Shown piece after piece: positions 34,906 through 44,310 of a DNA stretch of 64,000 nucleotides. Every line of letters starts with the position of its first letter. Position 1 is the first letter of the stretch. The notes under the pieces are model-generated. The model was not told where the DNA came from. It saw only the letters and a list, made by a program, of their open reading frames with translations, and searched no databases. The position numbers and the translations under genes were made by a program. This DNA comes from Marixanthomonas sp963974425. Its GTDB lineage: Bacteria; Bacteroidota; Bacteroidia; Flavobacteriales; Flavobacteriaceae. Location of the stretch: NCBI RefSeq assembly GCF_963974425.1, contig NZ_CAXBCK010000017.1, positions 1-64,000 of the forward strand, given 5' to 3'.

Positions 34906-35785
34906 CTTTTTTCAATTTTATGTAGTAGGTAAGACGGTACAAATCGAATAAAAATAAAGATGGGGTTTTTGATTTTAAATTTTTAAAAATTTGCTTTTCA
35001 AATATATTAAGAATCCAATAAATTAGTAGATGTATTCTGTATTGCTTTAATTTTAAATACGTTTTTTGCAATGGTCTTTCTAGTTTAATTAAGTTTTTAT
35101 TCTCTAAAAAAACAGTGGTTTCCACAGCCCTAAGCGCTTTTGAAATATAAAGTTCATTTTTTTCTAATCCTAAATGATAGACAGGGTTATCTATGTGTAA
35201 TATAGAAACTTTCTTTTCTTCTAAAAGTTGTTTGAATACATTATCAAGACCATATTTATTAATAGTAAGGTGTTGATTTATTGAAATAAAAATATCTTTC
35301 TTTATAAAAAAACAGCCTGATATAATTGTTAAATACGGTTCCTTATTTCGCTCCTTTAAGGTTAAGGATTCTCTTGAATGTCCATATTTCCAACGTAGCA
35401 TAAGTTCTACACTGGGTTTTGTCTCAGTATAAGCTATTCCTCCAAAAATAAGTTGAGCTTTATTTAGATTTTCAACAAAGCGATGTATGAAATTTTTATA
35501 TTTTGGCATCACATCAGCATCTAAAAATAACAGCCAGTCATACATAGCTTCTCTTGCTAAAAAATCTCTTGAGGCGGTTCGGCCCCTATTTTTATCGCTT
35601 TCAATATACTTGCACCTATCAAAACTGTTTATAGAATGATTATGGATTTTAAGTTTTTTATTTGAGGAAGAATCATCCAAAACAATGATTTCATAATCGA
35701 TTGATTGCTCGGCACATTGCTTTTGTAAGTTGGTGACCAACTTTACAATGTTGTAATTATATGTGGGAATGAGTATTGAAATCAT
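34898..35785 (-). CDS. Glycosyltransferase family 2
   Basis: A 295-residue GT-A enzyme: ISILIPTYNYNIVKLVTNL at the N-terminus, EIIVLDDSSS, RDFLAREAMYDWLLFLDADV with the DAD metal site near 93, and YGLDNVFKQLLEEKK. First gene of the two-gene minus-strand unit at the right border of the polysaccharide locus. Substrate unknown. Confidence 0.9.
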   Translation of the reverse strand: MISILIPTYNYNIVKLVTNLQKQCAEQSIDYEIIVLDDSSSNKKLKIHNHSINSFDRCKYIESDKNRGRTASRDFLAREAMYDWLLFLDADVMPKYKNFIHRFVENLNKAQLIFGGIAYTETKPSVELMLRWKYGHSRESLTLKERNKEPYLTIISGCFFIKKDIFISINQHLTINKYGLDNVFKQLLEEKKVSILHIDNPVYHLGLEKNELYISKALRAVETTVFLENKNLIKLERPLQKTYLKLKQYRIHLLIYWILNIFEKQIFKNLKSKTPSLFLFDLYRLTYYIKLKKDA

Positions 35786-35880
35786 CGTTTCTTTCAGAAG
35801 AAAAGTATAATTTTAAGATTTTAAAAGCGCCTTTTTAATCATTTTATGGTAATTTAAACTTCTAAGTTTTGTTTTTGAAT

Positions 35881-36063
35881 ATGAAAGGACAGGACATCGC
35901 AAATATAATCTATAACCGTATCAAAGAAGATAAATTCCAGCTTATTTCCAATTCTGAAAAAAGTAAAGAAGCGATAAGCTATTTTTATAAAGATAACTTA
36001 TTACCTAAAAAAATCGCCTTACAAATAAGGAATGTTTTTCTAAAAAAGGAAATTTGTATTTAA
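35881..36063 (+). CDS. Possible small protein of 60 residues
   Basis: ATG 35881 opens a 60-residue frame (MKGQDIANIIYNRIKEDKF...) that is hydrophilic, lysine-rich and predicted helical at both ends, with no signal peptide. A TTG twelve bases earlier would extend it slightly. The composition is protein-like, but the 460-base region from 35786 to 36246 otherwise shows no gene, so this could be a chance frame or the remnant of a larger gene at the locus border. Confidence 0.3.
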   Translation: MKGQDIANIIYNRIKEDKFQLISNSEKSKEAISYFYKDNLLPKKIALQIRNVFLKKEICI

Positions 36064-36246
36064 AGTAAAGTTTATGTAAGTATAAATATGTAGTGGTACA
36101 GATGGATCAATATAATTGTTCAAAGTTGCCTTTAACTAGTGAAGATGTAATTTTTCAAACTAATGCATTTTTTCGAATGAGTTTACTAGAAGTGTTTTAA
36201 AAAGTAATTACTGAAACCCCACATGTTTTAAAAAAGAAAGATAAAT

Positions 36247-37872
36247 ATGAAGTATAGCTTTTTTGTTTTAATTTGTTTTGTGACACTTTCTTCTTTCTCA
36301 CAGGAAAAATCTTGGATTTATCTTCGGGCAAATGACTCACTTTTCAATCCAGAATTTTCGGAAGTAGATGATTATTTGATTTATTCAGGAGACGATACAA
36401 AACTTAAAAACATACTGCAGAAATATAAAATCTACGAGTTTAAAAAAACCTTTAAAAAAGCGAAAAAAGAAAACTTAAAAAAAACCTTTTTCGTAATTGC
36501 AGATACCGAATATATTCTTGAGGATTTACTCCAAAAGGCTCCCCATCTTTTCGATTCTGGCGAATTGATTGCTTCTGAAGATAAAAAAATATTCGAACCT
36601 AACGATTACGGATTAACCAGTACAATAGGAGCCAATAAAGGACCGCAAGCAAACTTAGATTATTTCGATTTTCTTAAAATGCCTAAGGCTTGGTACTACA
36701 CAACCGGTTCTAAAGAAATGATAATCGGCATTTCTGATGCTGCCGTAGATACAACTAACGCAGAGTTTAAAGGAAAAACAAAAGTGTTTAGGGAATCTCC
36801 CTTAGCCAGTAGTCATGGCAATGGTATTTCGGGGGTTGCAGCAGCACAAGGGGACAATAGTTTTGGAATACCTGGTGTGTGTTATGATTGCTCTATATAT
36901 GCAACAGATTATGGACATTTTAAAAATTTTGATCAACTGTTAGAGCTTTCTAGGGCTGGTGTAAAAGTGATAAACTGTAGCTGGGTAAGTTCTAGATATT
37001 ACCAAACCGCCCAAGATGCTATAAACGAGATGTACCAAAACGGAACCATCCTTGTTGCAGCAGCAGGAAATACAGACTGGTCCAAGGCCAAAGGAGATAA
37101 ACTGTATTACCCTGCTTCTTATGATCATGTAATTTCAGTGACTTCTGTAAGTTACAAACATGAAAATGTGGAAGACAACATCCTATTAAGTGAAACAGGC
37201 AATTATTATGGCGAAAATATTAGGGGGCATTTAAGTAGAACGCTGGGTTTTAAAAACAAGGAAGATTTAAAAGGGGCTTATAATTACGCTGTCGGTATGA
37301 CTACGCTCAATCCAAAGGTAGATTTAGTAGCCCCGTCCAGTGGACAATTGCGTACCTCTAGTTTGATAATTAATAATAAAATTGAATACATTTGGGAAGC
37401 AAGTTCTCCCACCGCTCCCTTGGTTACGGGAACTATTGGCCTTATGTATTCCTTATATCCATGTTTGCCTACGGATGAAGTAGAAAGTATTTTAAAACTC
37501 ACCGCTTGGAATATAGATGCTATTGGTGATAATATAAAATATAAAGGAAATTATGGAGCGGGTGCCTTACAAACCGGGGATGCGGTAGAAATGGTATATC
37601 AAATGGTTGCTGATACTGAAACAGTAACGATCGATAATCAAAACTTCTCGCGGTGGGATTTTAAACTGACTACCTATTCAGAAAAAACAGTTTTGAAAAA
37701 TCAACAATTTACAGATGCTTCTACACTTGACTTGACATCAAAAAATCAAATTATTTTGTCTGAAAATACAATATTAAAGCCAGGTAAGAACGGAGGTATT
37801 CATCTTAAAATTAATCCAAGGCTAGAAAAAGAATGTGAATTGAAATTACGTGATCCAAATATTAAAAATTAA
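36247..37872 (+). CDS. Secreted subtilisin-like serine protease (S8)
   Basis: A 541-residue protein with signal peptide (to SSFSQ, about residue 19), an N-terminal region to about 150 that may act as a propeptide, and a catalytic domain with Asp164 in IIGISDAAVD, His190 in SSHGNGISG, oxyanion Asn275 in LVAAAGN and Ser387 in EASSPTAPLVTG. The usual GTSxAxP box is changed to ASSPTAP. The last about 90 residues form a beta-rich tail with LKPGKNGGIHLKI, reminiscent of Bacteroidota surface-protein tails, but no clear type IX secretion signal is visible. Monocistronic. Confidence 0.85.
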   Translation: MKYSFFVLICFVTLSSFSQEKSWIYLRANDSLFNPEFSEVDDYLIYSGDDTKLKNILQKYKIYEFKKTFKKAKKENLKKTFFVIADTEYILEDLLQKAPHLFDSGELIASEDKKIFEPNDYGLTSTIGANKGPQANLDYFDFLKMPKAWYYTTGSKEMIIGISDAAVDTTNAEFKGKTKVFRESPLASSHGNGISGVAAAQGDNSFGIPGVCYDCSIYATDYGHFKNFDQLLELSRAGVKVINCSWVSSRYYQTAQDAINEMYQNGTILVAAAGNTDWSKAKGDKLYYPASYDHVISVTSVSYKHENVEDNILLSETGNYYGENIRGHLSRTLGFKNKEDLKGAYNYAVGMTTLNPKVDLVAPSSGQLRTSSLIINNKIEYIWEASSPTAPLVTGTIGLMYSLYPCLPTDEVESILKLTAWNIDAIGDNIKYKGNYGAGALQTGDAVEMVYQMVADTETVTIDNQNFSRWDFKLTTYSEKTVLKNQQFTDASTLDLTSKNQIILSENTILKPGKNGGIHLKINPRLEKECELKLRDPNIKN

Positions 37873-37876
37873 CTTT

Positions 37877-37916
37877 ATCTAGCATCTAGCATCTAGCATC
37901 TAGCATCTAGCATCTA
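37877..37916. repeat. Heptamer tandem repeat (ATCTAGC)
   Basis: Five perfect copies of ATCTAGC (37877-37911) plus ATCTA fill the 45-base gap between the convergent protease and FtsE-like genes. Likely to vary in copy number by slippage. Confidence 0.95.
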
Positions 37917-37917
37917 A

Positions 37918-38601
37918 TTAAACCGTTTTCTGCACCACCTCAAAAATTTGATTTTCGTCACATTTCAAGGTTTTGGAAGGATATTTTAAAAGCAAAGCAT
38001 AATCGTGTGTGGCCATTAAAATAGTGTTGCCATTTTTATTGATTTCTTGCAATACTTGCATGACTTCCACACTAGTTTGTGGATCTAAATTTCCGGTTGG
38101 CTCATCTGCCAAAATTAATTCTGGGTCATTTAATAAGGCTCTAGCGATAGCTACACGTTGTTGTTCGCCCCCAGAAAGTTGATAGGGATATTTAAACGCT
38201 TTGGTTTTCATATCTACTTTTCCTAAGACCTCGTCAATTTTGGCATCCATTTTCTTTTTGTCTTTCCAGCCGGTTGCAGTTAAAACAAAGTGCAAGTTCT
38301 TTTTTACGGTACGGTCGTTTAGTAATTTAAAATCCTGAAACACAACACCTAGTTTTCTTCGTAAAAATGGAATATCTTTTTCTTTTAAAGTAGGTAAATC
38401 GTAACCTACAATTTCGCCTTTTCCTTCTTGTAGGGGTAGATCGCCGTAGAGTGTTTTCATAAAACTACTCTTTCCAGTTCCAGTTTTTCCTATTAAGTAG
38501 ACAAATTCACCTTTTTCAACCCGTACGGAAACATCAGATAAAATGAGGTTTTCTCGTTGGTAAATGGCGGCATCTTTTAATTCTAAAACCGGTTGCGACA
38601 T
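37918..38601 (-). CDS. ftsE: FtsE-type ABC transporter ATPase
   Basis: A 227-residue ATPase: Walker A GKTGTGKS (38-45), Q-loop VFQDFKLL, signature LSGGEQQRVAIARAL, Walker B LILADEPTGNLD and a switch His in MATHDYALL. Sequence features (FMKTLYGDLPLQEG, LLNDRTVKKNLHF) agree with the FtsE/LolD subgroup, and in flavobacteria such a stand-alone gene is usually named ftsE, the cytoplasmic partner of FtsX in controlling peptidoglycan hydrolysis at division. No FtsX lies beside it, so LolD-like function is not excluded. Confidence 0.8.
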   Translation of the reverse strand: MSQPVLELKDAAIYQRENLILSDVSVRVEKGEFVYLIGKTGTGKSSFMKTLYGDLPLQEGKGEIVGYDLPTLKEKDIPFLRRKLGVVFQDFKLLNDRTVKKNLHFVLTATGWKDKKKMDAKIDEVLGKVDMKTKAFKYPYQLSGGEQQRVAIARALLNDPELILADEPTGNLDPQTSVEVMQVLQEINKNGNTILMATHDYALLLKYPSKTLKCDENQIFEVVQKTV

Positions 38602-38696
38602 AATAGAGTATGATTTTTATTTAAGTTAAAACTTCAAATGTAATTTGAAATAGTATAAAGTACAATAGCTATGTAATTAATATTTAATACAAAGAA

Positions 38697-39161
38697 TTAT
38701 TGCTGCTTGTTTACCTTTTCTTTTAGTTTTTCAATCTCCTTTTGTTGCTGAAGCGTATAAATAGTAAGCTCTTCAACCTTTTTCAATAATAACAAGTTCA
38801 TTTCTTTCAACGACATTCCTTCATTTTCCATTGTTTCAGCAGAAGGGATTTCTGGTAAATGGTTATGCTTTTTTAAATAAGCTTCCAGTTCGGGTAAGGC
38901 AAGAAGTTTGTAGGTTGGCATCATTTCCGAAGTGCCATTAAAAAAATATTCAAACACATAATCGGGGGCAACGGCGCCTTGTAAGTCGACCAAAACCTCT
39001 TGGGTGTGTATTTTACCTTTTACGGTTAACAACTCATCTGGTTGCTCGGTGCCAATACCAATCTTTCCATTTTTTTCGGTCATGTTTTTAAATGGATTGC
39101 GTTGGGCGTTCATAGTGAGTGCCGTAGCGGTTATAATCAATAAGATACATGTGTTTTTCAT
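38697..39161 (-). CDS. Secreted tail-fibre-like protein with coiled-coil C-terminus
   Basis: A 154-residue protein with signal peptide (to MNAQ, about residue 19). Then come GKIGIGTEQPDELLTVKGKI, the motif typical of Bacteroidota surface fibre proteins, and a C-terminal LPELEAYLKKHNHLPEIPSA leading to a coiled coil (EMNLLLLKKVEELTIYTLQQ). Many long Bacteroidota adhesin-like proteins end with this module; here it is nearly the whole protein. Function unknown. Confidence 0.7.
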   Translation of the reverse strand: MKNTCILLIITATALTMNAQRNPFKNMTEKNGKIGIGTEQPDELLTVKGKIHTQEVLVDLQGAVAPDYVFEYFFNGTSEMMPTYKLLALPELEAYLKKHNHLPEIPSAETMENEGMSLKEMNLLLLKKVEELTIYTLQQQKEIEKLKEKVNKQQ

Positions 39162-39279
39162 TATGGATTGTTTCTGAAATGAATCTTAAAAGTAATTGAA
39201 TTTTTTTTAGGGCGTGCTAAAGGTTTCTTAAAAACATAATTATCACAAGCAAGTTTCGTTACAGATTAAGAGAATGATG

Positions 39280-39287
39280 TAATTTTG
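39280..39287 (+). promoter_or_regulatory. -7 element TAATTTTG before the large TPR gene
   Basis: TAATTTTG fits TAnnTTTG and lies 20 bases before the ATG at 39308; a TTTCG lies about 20 bases further up in the -33 position. Confidence 0.4.
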
Positions 39288-39307
39288 TTATCAAAAACCT
39301 CAAGCCC

Positions 39308-42300
39308 ATGCGCAAAACCTTGCTCGCCTTTATCGCTTTTCTATTAATTTATACCGTAACGTTTTCACAGCAAACCGCTGTTTTAACTAACGGTTTAGTG
39401 GATTACAACAAAGCGATTGAATTGTACAACAACAACCAGTTTTTGGCTGCTCAAACGTTGTTTTCTAAAGTTAAATCTGCTACTGATGAAGAAACCATTG
39501 AAGGGGATTGCGCGTATTACGTTGCCAATTGTGCTGTGCGTTTGAATCAGCAGGATGCTGACCAGTTAATGGAAGAATTTGTGGAAGACTACCCCACCAG
39601 CATTAAGCGTAACGATGCATACATTAACGTAGCCAACTACTATTTTGAAAACGGAAAATACTCTCACGCCCGCAAATGGTATGATAAAGTAGATGAAAGT
39701 AGTTTAAGCCGAGGGGAAACAGAGAAATACAATTTTAATAATGGCTATGCATATTTTAAAAACAAGCGATATAGCGAAGCAAAAAAATATTTAAATCGTG
39801 TTTCAAATTCTCAAAAATACGGTTCTCAAGCGAAGTATTATTTAGGATATATCGCTTACGAAGGCGACGATTACGAACAAGCAAATCAGCAGTTTGAAGA
39901 AATTAAAGGTGATGAACGCTATTCAGAAGACTTATCCTACTACCAAGCTGATATGAATTTTAAATTGGGAGATTTTCAAAAAGCGATCGATTTAGGAAAA
40001 GAACAATACGATACTTCAAGTCCGCAGGAACGCAGTGAGCTTTCTAAAATTATCGGCGAAAGTTATTTCAACTTAGGGCAATATGCTGAGGCGATTCCGT
40101 ATCTAAAAGAATATAAAGGCAAACGTGGTAAGTGGAACAATACCGATTACTACCAACTGGGCTATGCATATTACAAGCAAGGCGATTACCAGAGTGCGAT
40201 TAACGAATTCAATAAAATTATCAACGGAAATAATTCCGTAGCACAAAATGCCTATTATCATTTAGCAGAAAGCTATTTAAAGTTAGACCAGAAACAGCAA
40301 GCGTTGAATGCCTTTAAAAATGCTTCGGAAATGAATTTTTCCGCAGAAATAAAAGAAGATGCTTTTTTAAATTATGCAAAACTGAGTTACGAAATAGGAA
40401 ACAGTTACCAAAGTGCACCGCAGGTTTTACTGTCGTTTATTGAAGCTTATCCAGACAATAAAAATAACGAAGCCCTGCAAAACTTGTTGATCGATTCATA
40501 CATCACATCAAAAAATTATAAAGCCGCAATGGAGCTGTTGGAAAACAACAAAGCGTTTGAAAATAAGTTGGCGTATCAAAAAGTGGCTTTTTTCCGTGGT
40601 GTAGAATTATATAATGAAGGGAATTATACCGAAGCGAAAACATTATTCAATAAGTCCTTACAAGAACCTCGCGATGCAAAATATACTGCAAGAGCTACCT
40701 ACTGGAAAGCTGAAAGCGATTATCAATTGTCCGATTTTGACGAAGCATTAATTGGTTATAAACAATATCTACAACTACCGGAAGCAGCTTCCACACCAGA
40801 ATATGACAATGCTCGGTACAACTTAGCGTATAACCAATTCAAGTTGAAAAACTATTCCGAAGCCATAACCAATTTTAAAGGATATTTGGAAAGTTCATCT
40901 GCAAACGGCGCTCGAAAACAGGATGCGTATTTACGATTGGGAGACAGTTATTTTGTGACCAGCCAATACTGGCCAGCGATGGAAAATTATAACAAAGCCA
41001 TTGAAGTTGGTGCTGCGGATGAAGATTATGCCGCGTTTCAAAAAGCAATTAGTTATGGTTTTGTGGATAGAACCGAAGATAAAATTGAAGGGTTACAAAA
41101 CTTCTTACGCACGTATGTGAAATCGGTTTACCGTGATGATGCTTTATATGAATTAGGAAACACCTACGTATCTCAAAATAAAAACAACGAAGCGTTAAGA
41201 ACCTACGACAACTTGGTTCAAAACATCCCGAAAAGTATTTATAAACCAAGGGCCTTAATGAAAAAAGCGTTGATTTTGGACAATACAGGAAATAGTAATG
41301 AAGCGTTGGCTATTTTTAAGCAGGTAGCCAGTGAGTATCCTTCGACACCTGAAGCTGTGCAAGCTGTTTCTTCAGCAAAAATTATTTACATAGATCAAGG
41401 GCAAGTAGATCAATATGCCAATTGGGTGAATACGTTAGATTACGTTTCAGTAGAAGATAGCGAATTGGACGATGCTACTTACCAAGCTGCTGAAAAACCG
41501 TATTTGGAAAATAAAATCAGTCAAGCGATTAGCCGTTTTGAAGCGTATTTAAAAGAATTTCCAAATGGAAAGAATGCGTTAGACGCACACTTTTATTTAG
41601 GTCAGTTATATTTTGCTGAAACAGAAAAAGAGAAAGCCATTCCGCATTATGAATATGTGGTGTCTAGAGAGCAGAATGAATTTACAGAGCCAGCTTTGGC
41701 CCGAGTTTCAGAGCTGTATTTAGGAAAGAATAATTACGAAAAAGCTCTCAGTTATTTGAAGCGCTTGGAAATAAGTGCCGATTCACAACAGAATATCATA
41801 TTCGCACAGACTAACAGCATGAAAGCTAGTTACGAGTTAAAACAATATGCTGAAGCGGTTGGGTACGCTGAAAAAGTGCTTCAGAATTCAAAAATCGACA
41901 ACAGTATTAAAAGTGATGCGCAAATTATCATTGCACGGTCAGCGATGAAAACCAATGACGAAGCAAAAGCCAAAAAAGCATATGCTGAGGTTGGTAAGAT
42001 AGCAACGGGCGAATTGGCTGCTGAAGCGTTGTATTATGATGCCTATTTTAAAAGAAAAGAAGGAAGCTTGAAGGCTTCGAATGAATCCATACAACAATTG
42101 GCAAAAGATTATCCGGGCTACAAATTATACGGTGCAAAAGGATTATTGCTAATGGCGAAGAATTTTTACGACTTAAAAGATGCGTATCAAGCCACTTATA
42201 TTTTAGATAGCCTGATAAAAAACTTCAGTGATTTCACGGAAATAGTAGACGAAGCGAAAGCAGAACTATCCAAAATAAAAAATGCTGAGGCAAAAACAAA

Positions 42301-42328
42301 CGCTTCGGTAGAAGCCGAAGAAAACTAA
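39308..42328 (+). CDS. Large periplasmic TPR protein
   Basis: A 1006-residue protein with signal peptide (to FSQQ, about residue 22) followed by tandem TPR-like helical repeats to the end (for example YYQLGYAYYKQGDYQSAINE, DAYLRLGDSYFVTSQYWPAM, DALYELGNTYVSQNKNNEAL). The C-terminus is an acidic helix. It is a conserved flavobacterial scaffold with no assigned activity. The gene for an outer-membrane barrel protein follows 122 bases downstream in the same direction, suggesting that the two act together at the outer membrane. Confidence 0.85.
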   Translation: MRKTLLAFIAFLLIYTVTFSQQTAVLTNGLVDYNKAIELYNNNQFLAAQTLFSKVKSATDEETIEGDCAYYVANCAVRLNQQDADQLMEEFVEDYPTSIKRNDAYINVANYYFENGKYSHARKWYDKVDESSLSRGETEKYNFNNGYAYFKNKRYSEAKKYLNRVSNSQKYGSQAKYYLGYIAYEGDDYEQANQQFEEIKGDERYSEDLSYYQADMNFKLGDFQKAIDLGKEQYDTSSPQERSELSKIIGESYFNLGQYAEAIPYLKEYKGKRGKWNNTDYYQLGYAYYKQGDYQSAINEFNKIINGNNSVAQNAYYHLAESYLKLDQKQQALNAFKNASEMNFSAEIKEDAFLNYAKLSYEIGNSYQSAPQVLLSFIEAYPDNKNNEALQNLLIDSYITSKNYKAAMELLENNKAFENKLAYQKVAFFRGVELYNEGNYTEAKTLFNKSLQEPRDAKYTARATYWKAESDYQLSDFDEALIGYKQYLQLPEAASTPEYDNARYNLAYNQFKLKNYSEAITNFKGYLESSSANGARKQDAYLRLGDSYFVTSQYWPAMENYNKAIEVGAADEDYAAFQKAISYGFVDRTEDKIEGLQNFLRTYVKSVYRDDALYELGNTYVSQNKNNEALRTYDNLVQNIPKSIYKPRALMKKALILDNTGNSNEALAIFKQVASEYPSTPEAVQAVSSAKIIYIDQGQVDQYANWVNTLDYVSVEDSELDDATYQAAEKPYLENKISQAISRFEAYLKEFPNGKNALDAHFYLGQLYFAETEKEKAIPHYEYVVSREQNEFTEPALARVSELYLGKNNYEKALSYLKRLEISADSQQNIIFAQTNSMKASYELKQYAEAVGYAEKVLQNSKIDNSIKSDAQIIIARSAMKTNDEAKAKKAYAEVGKIATGELAAEALYYDAYFKRKEGSLKASNESIQQLAKDYPGYKLYGAKGLLLMAKNFYDLKDAYQATYILDSLIKNFSDFTEIVDEAKAELSKIKNAEAKTNASVEAEEN

Positions 42329-42422
42329 TAACATCAATCAATTAAACAAAATTGCTACCTATGCAAATAGCTTCTAGTAACACAAAAAGTGTTTCATTTT
42401 TAAATAACTTTCAAAGAACAAA

Positions 42423-42450
42423 CTCCCCCTTTGAAGGGGGATTGAGGGGG
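42423..42450. repeat. Palindromic GC-rich repeat at the 5' end of the barrel gene
   Basis: CCCCCTT-TG-AAGGGGG (42425-42440) is a perfect 7-bp stem followed by ATTGAGGGGG. The sequence type is a common dispersed palindrome of Bacteroidota genomes. It lies directly before the ATG at 42451, so longer versions of the reading frame translate it as NSPFEGGLRG. Confidence 0.8.
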
Positions 42451-44193
42451 ATGTTTTTCCTTGTTTTAGTCATGCTATTTTCTAACCTTTCTTTGTTAGC
42501 CCAAGATAAAGACGGGGAAGAGCAAGAAGATGATTTAGATACCGAAGTGGTAAACATTGTAAAACCATACACGCCAACAATTTCCGATGCTTTTAAGGTG
42601 AAAGAAACACCAATGCTGAATGATTCGGTTACTACACAGAAAAAAGAGGTGAAATACGAGATTTTTTCTGTTCCCGTAGCTTCCACTTTTACACCTGCTA
42701 AAGGAAAAGCGGAAACGGTTGAAAAAGCGAAACCGATTAAGTTGTATGACAATTACGCAACTTTAGGGTTTGGTAATTACACGTCTATTTTGGGTGAGCT
42801 GTACAGTAACTTTCAAATAAGCCGTACTGATAACGCCGGTTTTTATTTTCGACATAATTCCTCACAAGGTGATATTGATGGTGTTTTATTGGAAAACAAA
42901 TACTATGACACCAAGTTAGATGCCAATTACAGCAGCCGACAGCGTTATACAAGTTATAAGCTAGATGCTGGAGTAGAGCATCAACTGTTTAATTGGTATG
43001 GTTTAAATGATTTTTATACACAAAACTTCGAAACAATTGGTTCTGAAATCGATCCACAGCAACAATATTATAGCGGGTATGTAGGTGGAAGTATTTCGGT
43101 AGACGATTCTTTTTTTGAAAAAGCCACAGCTAATATTCGATATACTGGCGATGCGTTTTCTTCTTCTGAAATCAATATTAATGCACAACCAGAGTTTTCA
43201 TTTCCATTAACTGATTTAACTTTGAAAGTAGATGGAGATGTGGATTATCTAACGGGAAGTTTTGATAAGGGCTACCTCTCTTCCGAAGGAATTGATTATA
43301 GCTATTTAAACGCAGGAGTGATTCCTTCGTTAGTGTATGTAAATGAAGATTTATCGGTTTCCTTAGGGGCAGCTGCTTATGTAAGTTTAGATACTGAAAA
43401 CAGTGAAACCGACTTCTTCTTGTATCCACGAATCAACGCTTCGTATCGTCTAGTTGATGAATTATTAATTGTCTATGGCGGGGCAGAAGGCGATTTAAAA
43501 CAAAACACGTATTACGACTTCAAGGAAATCAATCCCTATGTGTCGCCTACTTTATTCATAGCACCGACGAGCCAGTTGTATGAAGGGTTTGCTGGTTTAA
43601 AAGGGAAGTTATCTAACTCTTTAGGTTATAACGTGCGCGCTTCTTACGGGAAAGATGAAAATAAAGCATTGTTTAAAGCCAACCAGTTTTCAACGGGAGC
43701 AACCACTGGAGAAGGATATGAGTACGGAAACTCTTTTAATGTAGTATATGATGATGTAAATATCTTGTCCGTTTTTGGAGAATTAAAAGTAGATGTTAAC
43801 AGTGCATTTACATTAGGAGTAACGGGAGAATATTTTAGTTATGATACAACGAATGAGGCCGAGCCTTGGAACCTCCCAGAATTAAAAGCATCCTTATTTT
43901 CAAACTTCAAAATTACCGAACAGTTATATGGAGGCGCCTCATTATTTTACGTAGGGGAGCGTAAAGATTTGTATTCAAACATTTCATTACCATTTGAACC
44001 CATTATTTTAGAAGAACGAACGTTAGATGGGTATCTTGATGCAAACATTCATTTAGGATATAATATCAACGAACGATTATATGTTTTTGCGAAGGGAAGT
44101 AACTTGTTGAGCGATAATTACGAAAAATGGCTCAATTATCCGGTACAAGGAATTCAAGCTTTGGTAGGTGCTACCTATAAGTTTGATTGGTAA
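42451..44193 (+). CDS. TonB-dependent-receptor-like outer-membrane beta-barrel protein
   Basis: I place the start at ATG 42451 (580 residues) since MFFLVLVMLFSNLSLLAQ is a signal peptide; starts at 42352 or 42361 would translate a dispersed palindrome ahead of it. After an acidic linker (DGEEQEDDLDTEVVNIVKPY) come about 450 residues of alternating barrel strands (FYFRHNSSQG, YKLDAGVEHQLFNWYG, YNVRASYGKD) and a C-terminal ALVGATYKFDW ending in an aromatic residue, as in outer-membrane proteins. There is no complete plug domain, so it is a reduced TonB-type or related barrel. Probably expressed with the TPR gene upstream. Confidence 0.75.
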   Translation: MFFLVLVMLFSNLSLLAQDKDGEEQEDDLDTEVVNIVKPYTPTISDAFKVKETPMLNDSVTTQKKEVKYEIFSVPVASTFTPAKGKAETVEKAKPIKLYDNYATLGFGNYTSILGELYSNFQISRTDNAGFYFRHNSSQGDIDGVLLENKYYDTKLDANYSSRQRYTSYKLDAGVEHQLFNWYGLNDFYTQNFETIGSEIDPQQQYYSGYVGGSISVDDSFFEKATANIRYTGDAFSSSEININAQPEFSFPLTDLTLKVDGDVDYLTGSFDKGYLSSEGIDYSYLNAGVIPSLVYVNEDLSVSLGAAAYVSLDTENSETDFFLYPRINASYRLVDELLIVYGGAEGDLKQNTYYDFKEINPYVSPTLFIAPTSQLYEGFAGLKGKLSNSLGYNVRASYGKDENKALFKANQFSTGATTGEGYEYGNSFNVVYDDVNILSVFGELKVDVNSAFTLGVTGEYFSYDTTNEAEPWNLPELKASLFSNFKITEQLYGGASLFYVGERKDLYSNISLPFEPIILEERTLDGYLDANIHLGYNINERLYVFAKGSNLLSDNYEKWLNYPVQGIQALVGATYKFDW

Positions 44194-44244
44194 TTCTTCT
44201 AAACTAAACCTTAAAACTGAGTTTATAACTATATAAATTTTCAT

Positions 44245-44287
44245 AATAAAGAAAGCAGCTGCATTTACAGTTGCTTTCTTTATTTTT
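44245..44287 (+). terminator. Intrinsic terminator after the barrel gene
   Basis: AATAAAGAAAGCA (44245-44257) and TGCTTTCTTTATT (44272-44284) form a perfect 13-bp stem followed by T's. TATTTTTG at 44281-44288 overlaps it and may be the -7 element of the amidohydrolase gene. Confidence 0.85.
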
Positions 44288-44310
44288 GCAACATATTTTA
44301 AAAATAGATT

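Noticed and set aside
37877..37916. CRISPR-like array
   Set aside because: The repeat unit is seven bases with no spacers; it is a simple tandem repeat and there are no cas genes.
42352..42450. 30-residue N-terminal extension of the barrel protein
   Set aside because: It translates a dispersed palindrome and would bury the signal peptide.
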